A stretch of DNA of 64,000 nt, from the NCBI GenBank assembly GCA_023101885.1, contig JALPQD010000411.1:310001-374000 (forward strand), given 5' to 3'. This DNA comes from Typhlomys cinereus (taxonomy: Eukaryota; Chordata; Mammalia; Rodentia; Platacanthomyidae). A program made the position numbers and the translations under genes. The notes below the pieces were generated by a model. It did not search any database. It was not told the origin of the DNA and worked only from the letters and a program-made list of their open reading frames with translations. Shown piece by piece: positions 1 through 11,274 of the stretch (its first letter is position 1; every line of letters begins with the position of its first letter).

Positions 1-726
1 TGGGTGCTTGACATTTGTTAGAAGCTGACTCTCCAGCGTAATGCCACATATGATGAATGAACTGAGTTCGATATGCTGCCAAGACTAGTAGAAATGATGT
101 CAAGTCCTATGAGATCTTAGGATAAAGCTGATCACAAATCCCCTCAAGTTTCCTTGAGCTTCACATGTGCACAAACTCAATCTATGTTAGAAACATGATA
201 TGCTGGGGTGAGGAGTTGGTTTTTCAGACAAAAAAATTATACAAGGTCAATAAGGTCAATGCATATATATATATAATCTTCCTTTCTTTAAGGCTTCTAC
301 TTCATGAGTATGTAATCTGTGCAGCCACATGAAACCCTGAATTTGCAGGTCCCCTTGTTTGTCTGCTCCTTTGCTATCATCTAGAGACTCATTTTTTTGA
401 ATAAGAGACTTTCTGTTTTACATAATCTACTCAAATATTTTAGCTTCTGGCGCCCACGTATTACATTAAGGTCTTAGCAACTTTCTTGACTTTAATCCAC
501 GAAGCAGGAGTATCAGACAAATGTTGGTATCTAGTCTATATGCCATGGCAGTTCTCACAATCTGCAGACACATTTTATTAGTATGCTATGTGCATCCAGG
601 GTGTTACCCAGCGGCCACTTAATCATATGAGGCAAATGAATAATCTTGGATGGATAATCCATCGTATTCCTAGGATTTCTTAGTGAACACTTCAACAAAT
701 TTAGCATACAAAATGAATAGAAATCG
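1..726. other. Unannotated AT-rich DNA
   Basis: I see no gene or clear repeat here. There is a short TA run near 265-276. Open frames on either strand are short and have no recognisable motif. Confidence 0.5.
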
Positions 727-840
727 AGCTGAGTATAGCACAGTGGAACTATAATCCCAGCACTCAGGGGACCTAGGTGGAAGAAATACAAGTTCATGTC
801 TAACCTGAATCCCATAGTGAGACCCTGTCTTGAAAATTTA
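727..840 (+). repeat. B1-like (7SL-derived) SINE
   Basis: It has the B1 core order: a degenerate 5' end, the internal TAATCCCAGCACTCAG block (about 752-767), and the terminal GAGACCCTGTCTTGAAAA (about 819-836). At about 115 bp it matches a monomeric rodent B1. It is diverged, so it is old. Its A-rich tail was the target of the L1 insertion that follows. Confidence 0.8.
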
Positions 841-848
841 AAGGACAG

Positions 849-1037
849 GATGGGTCCTTATATGTCATCGGAGAGGAGGACACAGTGGAGAGTTAGGCAC
901 ACACAATAAAGGACTCTCTGGGAATTGGGGGGGAGGCACTGGGGGAAGGGGAGGGGGAAGAGGGGGGAGGGAGGGAACTGGTAAAAAATTTTTAAAATGT
1001 ATAATTAAATTTTTAATAAAAAAAAAAAAGAAAAAAA
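849..1037 (+). mobile_element. 5'-truncated L1, 3' UTR end only
   Basis: This matches the last ~165 bp of the full-length L1 3' UTR at 42944-43110: the ATGTCATCGGAGAGGAGGAC block, the CAATAAAGGACTCTC block, the G-rich tract and the AT-rich end, followed by an A-rich tail. A perfect 17-bp target-site duplication (GAAAATTTAAAGGACAG) lies at 832-848 and 1038-1054. It is a standard target-primed insertion with severe 5' truncation, landing in the tail of the preceding B1. Confidence 0.93.
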
Positions 1038-1081
1038 GAAAATTTAAAGGACAGAAGGAAGGATGGAAAGAAGAGAGGAAG

Positions 1082-1359
1082 GGGGCTGGAGAGGTGGCTC
1101 AGGGGTTAAGCTTTTGCCTTGCAGGAAGAATGTCCTGAGTTGGGATCCTAAACCCCACATATTAGACGTCAGGAGGAAGTGGGGGGGGGGGAAGGGGGGA
1201 GGGCGCAGGGGGGAAAGGGGGAGGGCGCGGGGGGGGAGGGGCTGCTTTTCTACTCCTGGCAGGGCGGAGCCTGTGAAACCCGGACAGAGTAAACAAGGAG
1301 GAGGTGGAGGCGTCCATGGTGGTTCCCGAATTCGTCCGTGGTTCTACACACACATACAT

Positions 1360-1391
<32 letters not shown>

Positions 1392-1433
1392 GCACGCGCG
1401 CGCAACACGCACAATTGAATAAAAAAATAGGAA
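1082..1433 (+). mobile_element. Young tRNA-derived (B2-like) SINE
   Basis: It starts GGGGCTGGAGAGGTGGCTCA and contains a Pol III A-box-like TGGCTCAGGGG and a degenerate B box (GAGTTGGGATCC). The family body and a (CA)n stretch (about 1347-1390) follow, then the ACAATTGAATAAAA tail. The 16-bp target-site duplication at 1066-1081 and 1434-1449 has one mismatch. This copy carries an expanded G/purine block (about 1180-1240) missing from the other copies. Open frames crossing it are composition artefacts. Confidence 0.9.
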
Positions 1434-1449
1434 GAAAGAACAGAGGAAG

Positions 1450-4400
1450 ACAAAGAAGGAGGGAAAGAGGAAAAGAAAGGAGGGAGGAAGAGAAAAAGAG
1501 GAATTATATATTTATACATCTAAACAGCAACTAAAGTACACTAACAAAAGTAAAACTGGAGGAAGGAAATAACTTCACTGGAAGTGAATGAGTAATGGAA
1601 GAATCAGGACAAGACCAATGAAATACAAGTTTAATTAATATTTTTTCTGATTTACAGTCTGTTTCAAAGAACTCAAATGTAACAAAAAGTTTATTGATAG
1701 CTAAAATTACTGAAAATAATTGCTTACATTTACCTGGACTTCATAAGCAAGTATACTGAATATATTTAAACTTCCTTCAAAAATAGAAATCATAAGTTTT
1801 GCAGCTCATCATTTGAAAACTTTAAGACCTGGAAAACTGTATATGGATAGCAAATATTCATTTTGGGTTTAGCATTTAATAGAATTCCAGAACATACTCT
1901 ATATATCATATATATAAAATAGAAAAGAAAGCAACAAATCTTTTACAGATTTGAAAATTGCCAAGCAACATTTTTCAATGGATTTACAATATTTAATCCT
2001 TAAAATACTTCTATATTTTGAACTAATTATTTTTATATTTACAAATATAAGGGAATACAAATTAAAGAGTATAAATATAAATACAAATGACAAGTTAGGG
2101 TTTTGTCAGGATTATAATTAAAATCCAGAGAATGCCTAATAATAATCTGTTACAGATGAAATATTTATATAAGGCCCCTTTTACTTATCTGTCTCCTAAT
2201 AATCTAGTTCTTTATTTTTCAATTCAGGAATTCAGAATATCAAGCTCTTTCCTCTTTCATTCAGGAATTCAGAATATCAAGAATGTTTATTAGGAATAAG
2301 CCATTGTCACTATATCCTGTTTCAGACAAAGGAACCATTTTCCTAACTGTATAAAGAAGTGCAAATTGCTAGTGTGGTGTGTGTGTGTGTGTGTGCATGT
2401 GCGTGTGCATGTGCATATGTGTGTGTGCATGCAAGAGTGATATTGGAGATGAAAAGGCAGATTTCTTCGGATATATGGATTGAGGCATATATGTGATCCT
2501 TACCTACCTTATACTGATGACGAAAGGAAGATTCTTATGTGAGCACTAAAGATGGGGCTTTTCTAAGGACCAACATTTAGTAAGAGGCATAACAAACAGA
2601 TTTGCTGGATAAATCAAAGGCTGGAGATCATCATGCTCTGCATTTCAGCTTAGCTTTAATCTTCTCAGAGTACCTCCAGGAAAGCCCACGGTAAAAGAGA
2701 AACATGGTACTCAACCACAGCCTACTACAATTATTTCTACTCTTAAATGGCATGCAGTATTCTTCTGATAGTGTGACTGAATTTTCTTATCTTTCTTATT
2801 TTACCATGTGACTGTAGTTTGAATCTGATGTAATGTTTTATAATTCATTTTTATTCCTTGTTTGTATAGGACAGTTGTAACCATCCAAAAATACCTTTCA
2901 GCCAAATAACAACAAATTATTAGAAAACAAAATCAGTGCAGACTTATTTTCAAGGGATTGGAGTAGGAAACACAACACATCACAATTATGTGTGCTGGGA
3001 AATCTGAAATAAATCTAATGCCCTGTCACTCAAAGGAAGAAATTCCTTGCCTATCGACGTAAAGAAAGAAGGAAAGAATAGTGTTGGGATAGTATGAAGG
3101 AAAGAAAAGGAAGAAAAGGAAAGAGAGAGAGGTAAGGAGAATTATAAGAAGTAGTAAGGCAAAGTTTTAACCAGAAGTCAATTCAATATTTACATTGAAG
3201 GAATTTGTTATAGGAAATGAATAATACAGATTAAGGAGGAGCTGAGGCACCAAGATAATTCAGACATTAGCAATAATAGCACAATGCACAACACTTGAAA
3301 GCTGAGGAGATAAAGAGGGATAGAATCTGCGTGGTCTGAGCTCTCTCAGGAAAAACTCACTGCAAGAGGAACACAACAGACCTTTCAGTGTTTGAGGTTC
3401 CTGGCTCAGTCCAAGATCCAATAGAGTCAAAATGGGAATCAGAATGCCTTTGACTTCCCAGATTTCTAACAGTGCTTCTTTGAGTTCTCACAGAAGCTGA
3501 GATATAAAGTCTGTAATTATCAACTTAACACTCATGTGATACAGAAAACATATTTGAACAACAAAATTTAGACATGAGAAACAGCTCCCACAGAAATCAC
3601 GCACAAGAGGTAAAAACAGAATCTAACCAGAATCAAGCCAAGCATGGTGTCACCCTGCCTAAAGTATATGATTCATAGCTGTGGTCCAGACAAGCAATTC
3701 GAAGATAACAAAGTAACTACAGATGAGACAATCCAATCTTAAATGTTCATTTGCAAAACAGAAAGGAAGGAGAAAAATTGGACCACACTTATTAAAACAA
3801 CTGTTGTAATAAAAGTGAAAATTTGATAAGTAATGGTATATGAGCCATTAGGGCATTTTCAACACAGATGAGGAATAAAAAGTTAGAGGTACAAGAGCTA
3901 AAGTGATAAGAACTCCAGGAATTCTAGGAAAAGAGGTTAAATGCTCAGTGCTTGAAAAGAATTAGCTAGCTTTTGAGTTGTCCAAATTGTTCTAAACTCC
4001 GTACCAAAAATAAGAACTTCAGATGCTTTTTGTTTAGCTTTATTTCAACTCAAATCTCAGGTGCTCCATGAAAACAAACATGACTCAAGGATGTTAAGTG
4101 TGAAGGGTCAGCAAAAGCACCTAATCGGTCAGGTTTCTCATTGCACTGATAAAATCTCCTCCCACATTAATCTCTAACTGGTTTGTACTTGATGCCTTCC
4201 ATAGTTTCCTGTACTTCGTGGTTTAAAGCTTCTTTACTTGCTGTAAACAGAAAAGTCAGTTTATCTTTCCAATACTATTTTCAGATTGAGTTTTGTGCTA
4301 CCCTAATGGTCAGTACACTAGCATTAAGTAGAATATTCAAGGTCTTTTGCTTAATAAAAATGTTAGTTGTGAGTTATGAACACATATTATGTGTTCTTGC

Positions 4401-4545
4401 TCTTAACCTACCTCTTTGAAAATTTCATTCTGAAAATCTAAATTCGAAGTTCTTTGTAGATCGTTTTGGGTTACCAAAACCAAAGAAAGAAGCTAATACA
4501 AAATTCTAAATTTTAGCTCGTTGCTAAAATTGAGAAGTAGATGAT
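1450..4545. other. Unannotated AT-rich stretch
   Basis: No gene is supported. The stretch holds a (GT)n microsatellite at about 2377-2434. A short direct duplication of about 23 bp (ATTCAGGAATTCAGAATATC plus three bases) occurs at 2222 and again 37 bp downstream at 2259. A GGAAA-rich patch lies around 3060-3135. Parts may be ancient repeats I cannot classify. Confidence 0.5.
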
Positions 4546-4735
4546 AATGAGATAGGGATGAATAAATTGTAGGTAGATAGATGATCATATCAGACAGATA
4601 ATAGATACATGATAGAGAGAGACTAGATAGATAGATAATAGATAAACATAGATTATATAGATAAGTAATTAGAAAATGGATAGGTAGATGATAAACAATA
4701 GCTGATGGATCATAAATAGATAATAACATGAATCT
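4546..4735 (+). repeat. Degenerate GATA/TAGA microsatellite
   Basis: Interrupted GATA and TAGA units fill about 190 bp, with many point changes, indicating an old and stabilised array. Confidence 0.85.
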
Positions 4736-4845
4736 ATAGAAATTTCAGTTAATCTCAACTCACTTTAATGAGTTATGAAACCTGATTTTATACTCTTCTG
4801 TTTAATTTTGTAGCAGATTTTCAGGTTCCTTTAGCAAAACTCACT

Positions 4846-4900
4846 TTTTTGTTTTGTTTTGTTTTGTTTTGTTTGCTTTGTTTTGTTTTGTTTTGTTTTG
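4846..4900 (+). repeat. (TTTTG)n microsatellite
   Basis: About ten TTTTG units run with one interruption (GTTTGC near 4871-4876). It could be the remnant A-rich tail of a reverse-oriented SINE, but no body is recognisable next to it. Confidence 0.9.
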
Positions 4901-5749
4901 AAGATAATGTTTGTCATTCTGGCCCCTTGCTGCTTAATGACTTTTCAAAGATTATTGATGTTGACTTTATTCATTATTCTCTTATAATTAGTTGGTACCT
5001 GCAATCAGCCAGGAACAAATCAAGCATTAACTGGTTGATGTGGACTCAAGATTGCATTATGCACTGTGTTAGTTATTGCCTTTAGTAGAAACTAAAAAGT
5101 TTATCATATCTCTTCTTTTCCTGGGGCTTACATTTTCTTGAAGACACTATAGAAGTCTTACTGGGGAAAAAATCCAAATAACAGACTTCAAAATTAAGCA
5201 TTTCATCACTTTCACTGTATTGTTTTGCCAAAAAATCGTAGAATATTTGAAACTCTATTGATGTTATTTGAATTTTAAACTTTCAAAACCATATTTGGGG
5301 TTTCTGCCTTATTGTGTGTTACTTATTCTGTCTTTTGTACATCATCTTGGAATAAATGTGTGCAATATGTAGTAATAATGTGTTTTTGCAAAGTGATCTG
5401 CCATATGCCAAAGTGGACATATTAGTAATCAGCAAGATAGAACAATTGTTTAAATGTTCTACAATAAATATTTAATAATATTGGAAGAAAAATAACACAT
5501 CTTCACATGAAGTATACATCGTGAGAAACTTTTAAAACATGCTCTAAGGTGAAACCTGTGGAGTTTTCAATGGAAAAATGTATTACTTTCACATTTTAAC
5601 CAGTTTCTAAATTGTTATTGGATTGTTTGTATTCTTTGTATACTTTGGTTGTTGATGTTCTGTTGGATAAATGTTCACAAATTCATCTCCCATCTTGTAA
5701 GCTGTCTCTTAAATCTATTGATTGCTTCCATTATCATCCAAAAGTTTAG
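4901..5749. other. Unannotated stretch
   Basis: AT-rich single-copy-looking DNA. I see no gene and no repeat I can name. Confidence 0.45.
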
Positions 5750-6430
5750 ATGTCTCTCAAAAGAAGATGAACAAATGGCCAAGAAGTATGACTAAGCGTC
5801 ACTAACCATCTAATAAATGCAAATAAAATCACGATGAGGTATTCCTGTTAAAACAGCTATCATCGAAAAGACAAAATATAACAAATGATGGTGATGATGC
5901 AGAGTAAAGGAGGACTCATGCATAAGTGGTGGGGATATATGTAAGTTGAGTCATTATGGAAAATAGTATGGAGAATTCTTGGGAAATCAGGACTGTAACT
6001 ACAGTACTATAGGAGTCCTATGTTAAGTGTACATCCAGTAGATAAAGTAAATGTATTACATGCACAAGAAAATATATGTGTGAATCTATGAAATGGTACC
6101 AGCATTAATTATGAATACACTTCAGCCAAAACAATGAAGTTATCTCATTTTCAGCAACATGGATTGAACTGGAAGACATCGTGGAAGGTGAAATCAGTCA
6201 GGAACAGAAAGATGCATAATGTATGTTGTCAATTATATGTAGAAGTTAAAAACTGGACCCCACAGGAATAGAAAACAAAACTGTGATTGCCAAGAACTCA
6301 AAAATACACAAGGTAAAAGAGGTGGAAAGCAGGTGGTTAATGGGTTCAGGGTGAAATTGAATGGGCAAATGACTTTCAATCCTGTAATGTACTATAATTT
6401 TAAAGCTTATCATTGAATATTTCAAATTAG
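5750..6430 (+). repeat. Old L1 remnant (end of ORF2 and 3' UTR)
   Basis: The conceptual frames are broken, but the order of blocks follows the L1 ORF2 C-terminus. ATGCAAATAAAATCACGATGAGGTAT (about 5816-5841) corresponds to the [10 protein letters not shown] segment, and a later block around 6160-6240 corresponds to the FAGKWM...LSEVSQ segment of the intact L1 in this window. Many stops and indels show it is ancient. Confidence 0.6.
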
Positions 6431-7021
6431 CTTTTATAAAGAATTTTGAAATAATAAATTTGTTTTAATCTTAGATCTTAGATATGTCAATTCTCAAGTA
6501 TATCCTTAGCTACTGTATACATGATTGAAATATCACAATGTGCTTCATAAAAATGCAGAATTGCAATGTGTGAACTTTAGATTTAAAGATACATTTTTAA
6601 CGAATCCCACATGTAGAAGTTAGAAAGACACAAAAAAATAAGAGAAAAAAACAAAATTAGAGACACTATAAGAAGGATGGGAATCTATGAATATGAGTTT
6701 CAGGAATAATAAAAGAGGGGCCAAGGGGTATGCTTATGAAAAAAATACTAGATAGCATTCTTTTCTATACATTCAAAATAAGAAATTCAATGACACACAA
6801 CTTTAACACTGCTTGAGGAGAAATAAAGTCACCAAAAGAAAAGAAAACGTAAATATACTTACTGGTGATGAGATTCTAACCCAGGAACAGAGAAAGAACT
6901 AACTACATCAATCGGAAGTTTTGGATTTTACCATCCTTATAACATAACCAAGCTTATGACCTTGAGCCAAATATTAATGTAATATTTAAACTGCCTAGAA
7001 AGAATCTCAACTTTGCTTAAT
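6431..7021. other. Unannotated stretch
   Basis: Probably further degenerate L1 3' sequence (an A/G-rich section at 6600-6780) grading into unclassified DNA. No gene seen. Confidence 0.4.
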
Positions 7022-7036
7022 ATTAAAGACCTTCTT

Positions 7037-7301
7037 GGGGGCTGGAGAGGTGGCTCAGGGGTTAAGCCTCTGCCTTGCAGGCAGAAGGTCCTGAGTTCGG
7101 ATCCTAGACCCCACGTATAGATGCCAGGCGGAAGCGGGGGTGGCCTGCGTTTCTGGTCCTGGTAGGGCAGAGCCTGTGAATCCCGGGGCAGAGCAAACAA
7201 AAAGGAGATGGAGGCGTCCATGGTGGTTCCCAAATTCGTCCGTGGTTCTACACACACACATACATACACACACAATTGAATAAATAAGAAATAATAAAAA
7301 A
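7037..7301 (+). mobile_element. Young tRNA-derived (B2-like) SINE
   Basis: A full-length copy: GGGGCTGGAGAGGTGGCTCA start, B-box-like GAGTTCGGATCC, body, CA-rich stretch, then the CAATTGAATAAAT tail. A perfect 15-bp target-site duplication (ATTAAAGACCTTCTT) lies at 7022-7036 and 7302-7316, which fixes both ends. Confidence 0.95.
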
Positions 7302-7316
7302 ATTAAAGACCTTCTT

Positions 7317-8904
7317 AATTATGAGAGTCCATGATTCATAACCAAGATTATTTACTTAGGCAGCCATTGCAGCACTGATAGAAGCCGATTGTTAAAGGTT
7401 ATCACTTGTGAAGTATGTATTCAACTGACATTAATTTAACATGCACATGCAACAGTAGGCTAAGTGCTAGACTTACAAAAATGGCCTAATATTACTTATT
7501 TAATGAGACACTTTCAATTTAGTAGCCAAAGACAACATAAATAGAAGTTACACATAGCAAGACATCATGTTAAGGGAAACCTTTGAGGGAAGATCTAGGG
7601 TCCTGGTGAGTTTCAGGAACAAAATGACATTTAGAATTGAGTTTTTGAAACTAACTAAATAAACTTACTTACTCTCTTAGCAAAGAAGTTTATAAAACTT
7701 TGAAATAACTCAGGCATACAAATAAGAAGCATTAAACAGTGTGAAAATAACATTTCTAAACTGACGTATGAAATTGAATCTGAAACCATCGATGCTTCTA
7801 AATATGGACTGGATTTTAAAAAGAAAAACTCCTTACCAAAACTTGCTTGCAATTGCCTAGAATATCATACATATACAGAAAGACTCAGTATGTAGTCATT
7901 TGCTTTATAAATTCAAGAGAAATAACACATTGACTAGCTGAGACAGGTATATATTATGAATTTTTTTCAAAACACATTTCTGTGAACAAGACCATGCTTT
8001 TCTTTCAAATCAGAAACTGGAAAACAAAAAAATGTTATCTAAACATGAGAAGTGCAATATCCTACCATACCCATACTGAGAAGTTAGTTGAGTGAAATTA
8101 AATTGGCAAAGAAAATAAGTCAAAATTACAAAACTCAGCTCTCAATTTTAAACATAGGGTCTATAGACTACACCTTGATTTCAGTAGACACCCCATGCTA
8201 AGATGGAAGATAATAGCAGTAGACAAGCCAAGTTCAGACATAGCATATAGGCACTGCAGCACAAAGAATCAAGAGAAGAGATACTGGATACTTCAAGATT
8301 ATCTTCAGACTAGCTGGAGTTTCAACCAATCAAAGCCAAAGTATCAAAGTAATAGGAAAAGAACTGTATTGGAAGTACAGAAATAGAAGGCAAGCCACTG
8401 AGCAACATTATTGTACATTTTTTAGAGATAGTATCTGCCACTATTCAGAAAGAACTGAAAGGAATATTTAGAAAAAAATTGTATCATCCGTGAACTTTCC
8501 TACATTGTATGCTATTGCCATGGGCTTTGAGTTGCTTCCTGGTTTTTCGTGTTGATTCTCCTAAGGTATCCTCTTTCTCTGACTTTGATTCAAGATTAGC
8601 TGAATTGTGTCATCAAAAACATGTCTCTGTCAGTTTCTCCCAGAAGTTTCTTTTGAATGTGAGATTTGAGTATATGTAATTCTTTAAGGCAATGTTTCCC
8701 AGAAATCCAATAAGAAAGTAGAAAAGAAGACAGGAAAGAGAAGGCTGTAGAACAAGCATGTGATCTTGGGTGAAGTTCCAGTTTCACTCTGATGCCAGAG
8801 AACCCTGAAACTGAAACATAAATTGTAAACTTCAGCCTCTGCGCAATCCAAAAGTTGTGGGTTTACCTGAATTGGAGAGTGATATAGACTTAAAACCTCT
8901 TTGT
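7317..8904. other. Unannotated stretch
   Basis: No gene or clear repeat. Small open frames (for example 8195-8386 on the plus strand) show no family motif and read through ordinary AT-rich DNA. Confidence 0.45.
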
Positions 8905-9058
8905 TCCCCATTGTCTCCGTCTCTCTGTCTCTGTCACTATTATCAGTCTCTCTGTCTCTGTTTCTGTTTCTTTCTCTTCCTCCTCTTTTTATTCCTCCCT
9001 GCCTTCTCTCACTTTCTTTCCTCTCCCTCTCTCTCATTCATTGTTTCCCTTTCCCCCA
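8905..9058 (+). repeat. Pyrimidine-rich (CT/TCTG)n tract
   Basis: A degenerate CT, TCTG and TTTC run of about 150 bp. It makes long artefactual frames rich in S, L and F, or in R and E on the other strand. Confidence 0.85.
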
Positions 9059-9324
9059 TAAATACAGTCCTCTGAAGCTTGAAGTCAGAAGGCCACAATA
9101 GCTACAAAGCACATTCTGTTCAGGAATGGGCTCAAAGAAAACAAAGCAGGTAATTAGGATCACAGGGTATGTTTTCAGGATATTAAAGGTATATACTACT
9201 GGTGGACACCTCAGGGTATCTGACCAACAACTTAATCTTCACCATCTACCTGCAAAATCATGGTGGCAAGAAAATGTATGGCAATTCATACATTGTGTTA
9301 CTATCAGATTAGCAAACAGAGGAA

Positions 9325-9475
9325 CAGCAAGACGCCTCGGCTGGTTAAGGTGCTTGTAGCCAAAATTGAAGATATGAGCTTAGCCCTCAAAACCCACAAA
9401 GTGGCAGGAAAGAAACAACTTTTCACCTGCACATGCATGCCATAGCACATGAATATACACAGAGAGAAAGAGAGA
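9325..9475 (+). repeat. Old B2-type SINE
   Basis: It retains a CGGCTGGTTAAGGTGCTTG head and the B2-like block ACCTGCACATGCATGCCATAG (about 9426-9446), but the middle is diverged. It leads directly into the purine tract, which probably grew from its tail. Confidence 0.55.
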
Positions 9476-9820
9476 GTAAAAAAAGTTTAAAAAGAAGAGG
9501 AAAGAAATGGAGGGAAGAAAAGAGGGAGAGAGGGAAGGAGGGAGGGAGGGAGGCAGACAGGGAGGGAGGGAGGCAGACAGGGAAGGAGGGAAGAAGAGAG
9601 GAAGGGAAGGGAGGGGAGGGGAGGGAAGAAGAAAAGAAGGGAGGAAAGGAGGGAGGGAGGAAAGGAGGGAGGGAAGAAGGGAAGAAGGAAGGGAGGGAGG
9701 TAGGGGAGAGAAAGAAAGAAAGAGAGAAAGAATGAAAGAAAGAAAGAGAGAGAGAAAGAAAAAAAGAGAGCGAGAAAGAAAGAAAGAGAGCAAGAAAGAA
9801 AGAAAGAGAGAAAGAAAGAC
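9476..9820 (+). repeat. 350-bp purine tract (GGAA/GGGA/GAAA)n
   Basis: Almost pure A/G on this strand: GGGA- and GGCAGACAGGGA-type units on the left, GGAA in the middle and GAAA/GAGA on the right. Long frames on both strands (up to 170 aa, rich in E/K/R/G or in S/L/F/P) are products of this composition and are not genes. Homopurine/homopyrimidine DNA of this length can form triplex structures. Confidence 0.95.
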
Positions 9821-10130
9821 CTTTCTCCCCTTCTTCATCCCTCATAGTCATTGTCATAATTCTTGTGGTAGATAGATGATGCTCTGAGAAAACACATATT
9901 AATGTTTGTTCAAAAATGAATGGTAGAAAGAACAAAGGAAAAGGTATCTGGGAATGGTTATCTAAAATTGTGAGGGGAGAAATGGCAAAGGTAGTCCATA
10001 GTCACATGTTCCATTGGTCCTGTGCTGTTTTGACACCTTTTATATCTACAATCAATGACATAAGGAAAATATGCTCATAGTGAATGAAAAAATAAATCTC
10101 AAAGAAATCTAGATATTGCAAAATTACATT
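9821..10130. other. Unannotated stretch
   Basis: AT-rich, no feature recognised. Confidence 0.4.
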
Positions 10131-10146
10131 TAAAATAATATTTCTT

Positions 10147-10187
10147 TTTTATTATTTATTTAATTGTGCATGTATGCATGTGTGCGC

Positions 10188-10232
<45 letters not shown>

Positions 10233-10442
10233 ACCACGGACGAATTCGGGAACCACCATGGACTGCCTCCACCTCTTCCTTGTTTACTCTGCCCGGGGAT
10301 TCACATGATCCGCCCTACCAGGACCAAAAACGCAGGCCGCCCCCTCTTCTGCCTAGCGTCTATACATGGGGTCTAGGATCTGAACTCAGGACCTTCTGCC
10401 TGCAAGGCAGAGGCTTAATCCCTGAGCTACCTCTCCAGCCCC
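10147..10442 (-). mobile_element. Young tRNA-derived (B2-like) SINE, reverse strand
   Basis: Reverse copy of the 7037 element. The head is at the right end (…CCTCTCCAGCCCC at 10442), and the tail and a (GT)n expansion (about 10180-10229) are on the left. A perfect 16-bp target-site duplication (TAAAATAATATTTCTT) lies at 10131-10146 and 10443-10458. Confidence 0.95.
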
Positions 10443-10678
10443 TAAAATAATATTTCTTGTGAATAGTTCTTAACACATTATATTAGTAAACAGCAATAGT
10501 ACTATAGACATACACAAGGACATGAGTTCAGGTCCTATTTAAACATGGACATAATGGTCCTGCCCTTTACTGGCTATAGCCAGAAATATCATTACCACAA
10601 ATATCATTACTCTCATTTATTTAATCTAATTTTTCCAACAAAATCAAATTTGTTAACTATTTAGAAAGTGCTTGAGTA

Positions 10679-10937
10679 GGGGCTGCAAACTTGGCTCAAG
10701 GGTTAAGCCTCTGCCTTGCAGGCAGAAGGTCCTGAGTTCGGATCCTAGACCCCACGTATAGACGCCAGGCAGAAACGGGGGCGGCCTGTGTTTCTGGTGC
10801 TGGTAGGGCAGAGCCTGTGAATCCCGGGGCAGAGTAAACAAGGAGGAGGTGAAGGCGTCCATGGTGGTTCCCAAATTCGCCCATGGTTCTACACACACAT
10901 GTACACACGCACAATTGAATAAAATAATAAAAAAAGT
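10679..10937 (+). mobile_element. Young tRNA-derived (B2-like) SINE
   Basis: Starts GGGGCTGCAAACTTGGCTCA (A box changed relative to the family) and ends CAATTGAATAAAATAATAAA. The 13-bp target-site duplication AAGTGCTTGASTA lies at 10666-10678 and 10938-10950 with one mismatch. Confidence 0.93.
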
Positions 10938-10974
10938 AAGTGCTTGACTAAAGAAATTAGTATCTTAGGTTTAA

Positions 10975-11272
10975 AGGCACCAAGATCCTTGGAGGCAAGG
11001 GATTGACAGCCACAGTAGTGTTCCTATGCTTAAGGGGAACACGAGAAAGGGTTCAGGGAAATGCCACTGGGTCCTTGTACGTCATCGGAAAGGAGGACCA
11101 AGGCATACACAATAAAGGACTCTCTGGGAATTGGGGGGGAGGCACTGGGAGATAGGGAGGGAGGGAGGGGAAGCAGGGGGTTCGGGGGGAGGAGGAGGGG
11201 GGAGGGAACTGGTCTACCTATTAAGTTTGTATGAGCGGAAATAATAAAAAATGTAAAAAAAATTTTTTTTGA
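10975..11272 (+). mobile_element. 5'-truncated L1, 3' UTR
   Basis: From CCAAGATCCTTGGAGGCAAG onward it aligns with 42850-43075 of the full-length L1, including the GGCAAGGGATTGACAGCC block, the CAATAAAGGACTCTC block and a G-rich tract (11131-11212). Its last ~50 bp differ: it ends with a CTATTAAGTTTGTATGAG-type tail instead of the AT-rich end of the full-length copy. The similar tail at 51365 marks a second L1 3' subfamily. I did not find a clear target-site duplication. Confidence 0.85.
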
Positions 11273-11274
11273 GA

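Noticed and set aside
1082..1160. A and B boxes in the SINE heads as true tRNA genes
   Set aside because: The heads are tRNA-derived but lack a foldable acceptor stem and continue into SINE bodies with target-site duplications.
1063..1534. Overlapping frames with HTHTHT or CVCVCV runs, also at 11430-11818, 12927-13274 and 14700-14921
   Set aside because: Translations of CA/GT microsatellites.
7055..7273. Reverse-strand open frames with a shared CRTTDEFGNHHGRLHLL motif at 7055, 10653-10914, 20010, 53658 and 54510
   Set aside because: They are the antisense of the same SINE. Two overlapping frames are open because the SINE body is GC-rich and lacks stops. Repetition reflects SINE copies, not a conserved protein.
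9380..9935. Long frames up to 170 codons on both strands
   Set aside because: All lie in the purine tract; composition is only E/K/R/G or S/L/F/P.
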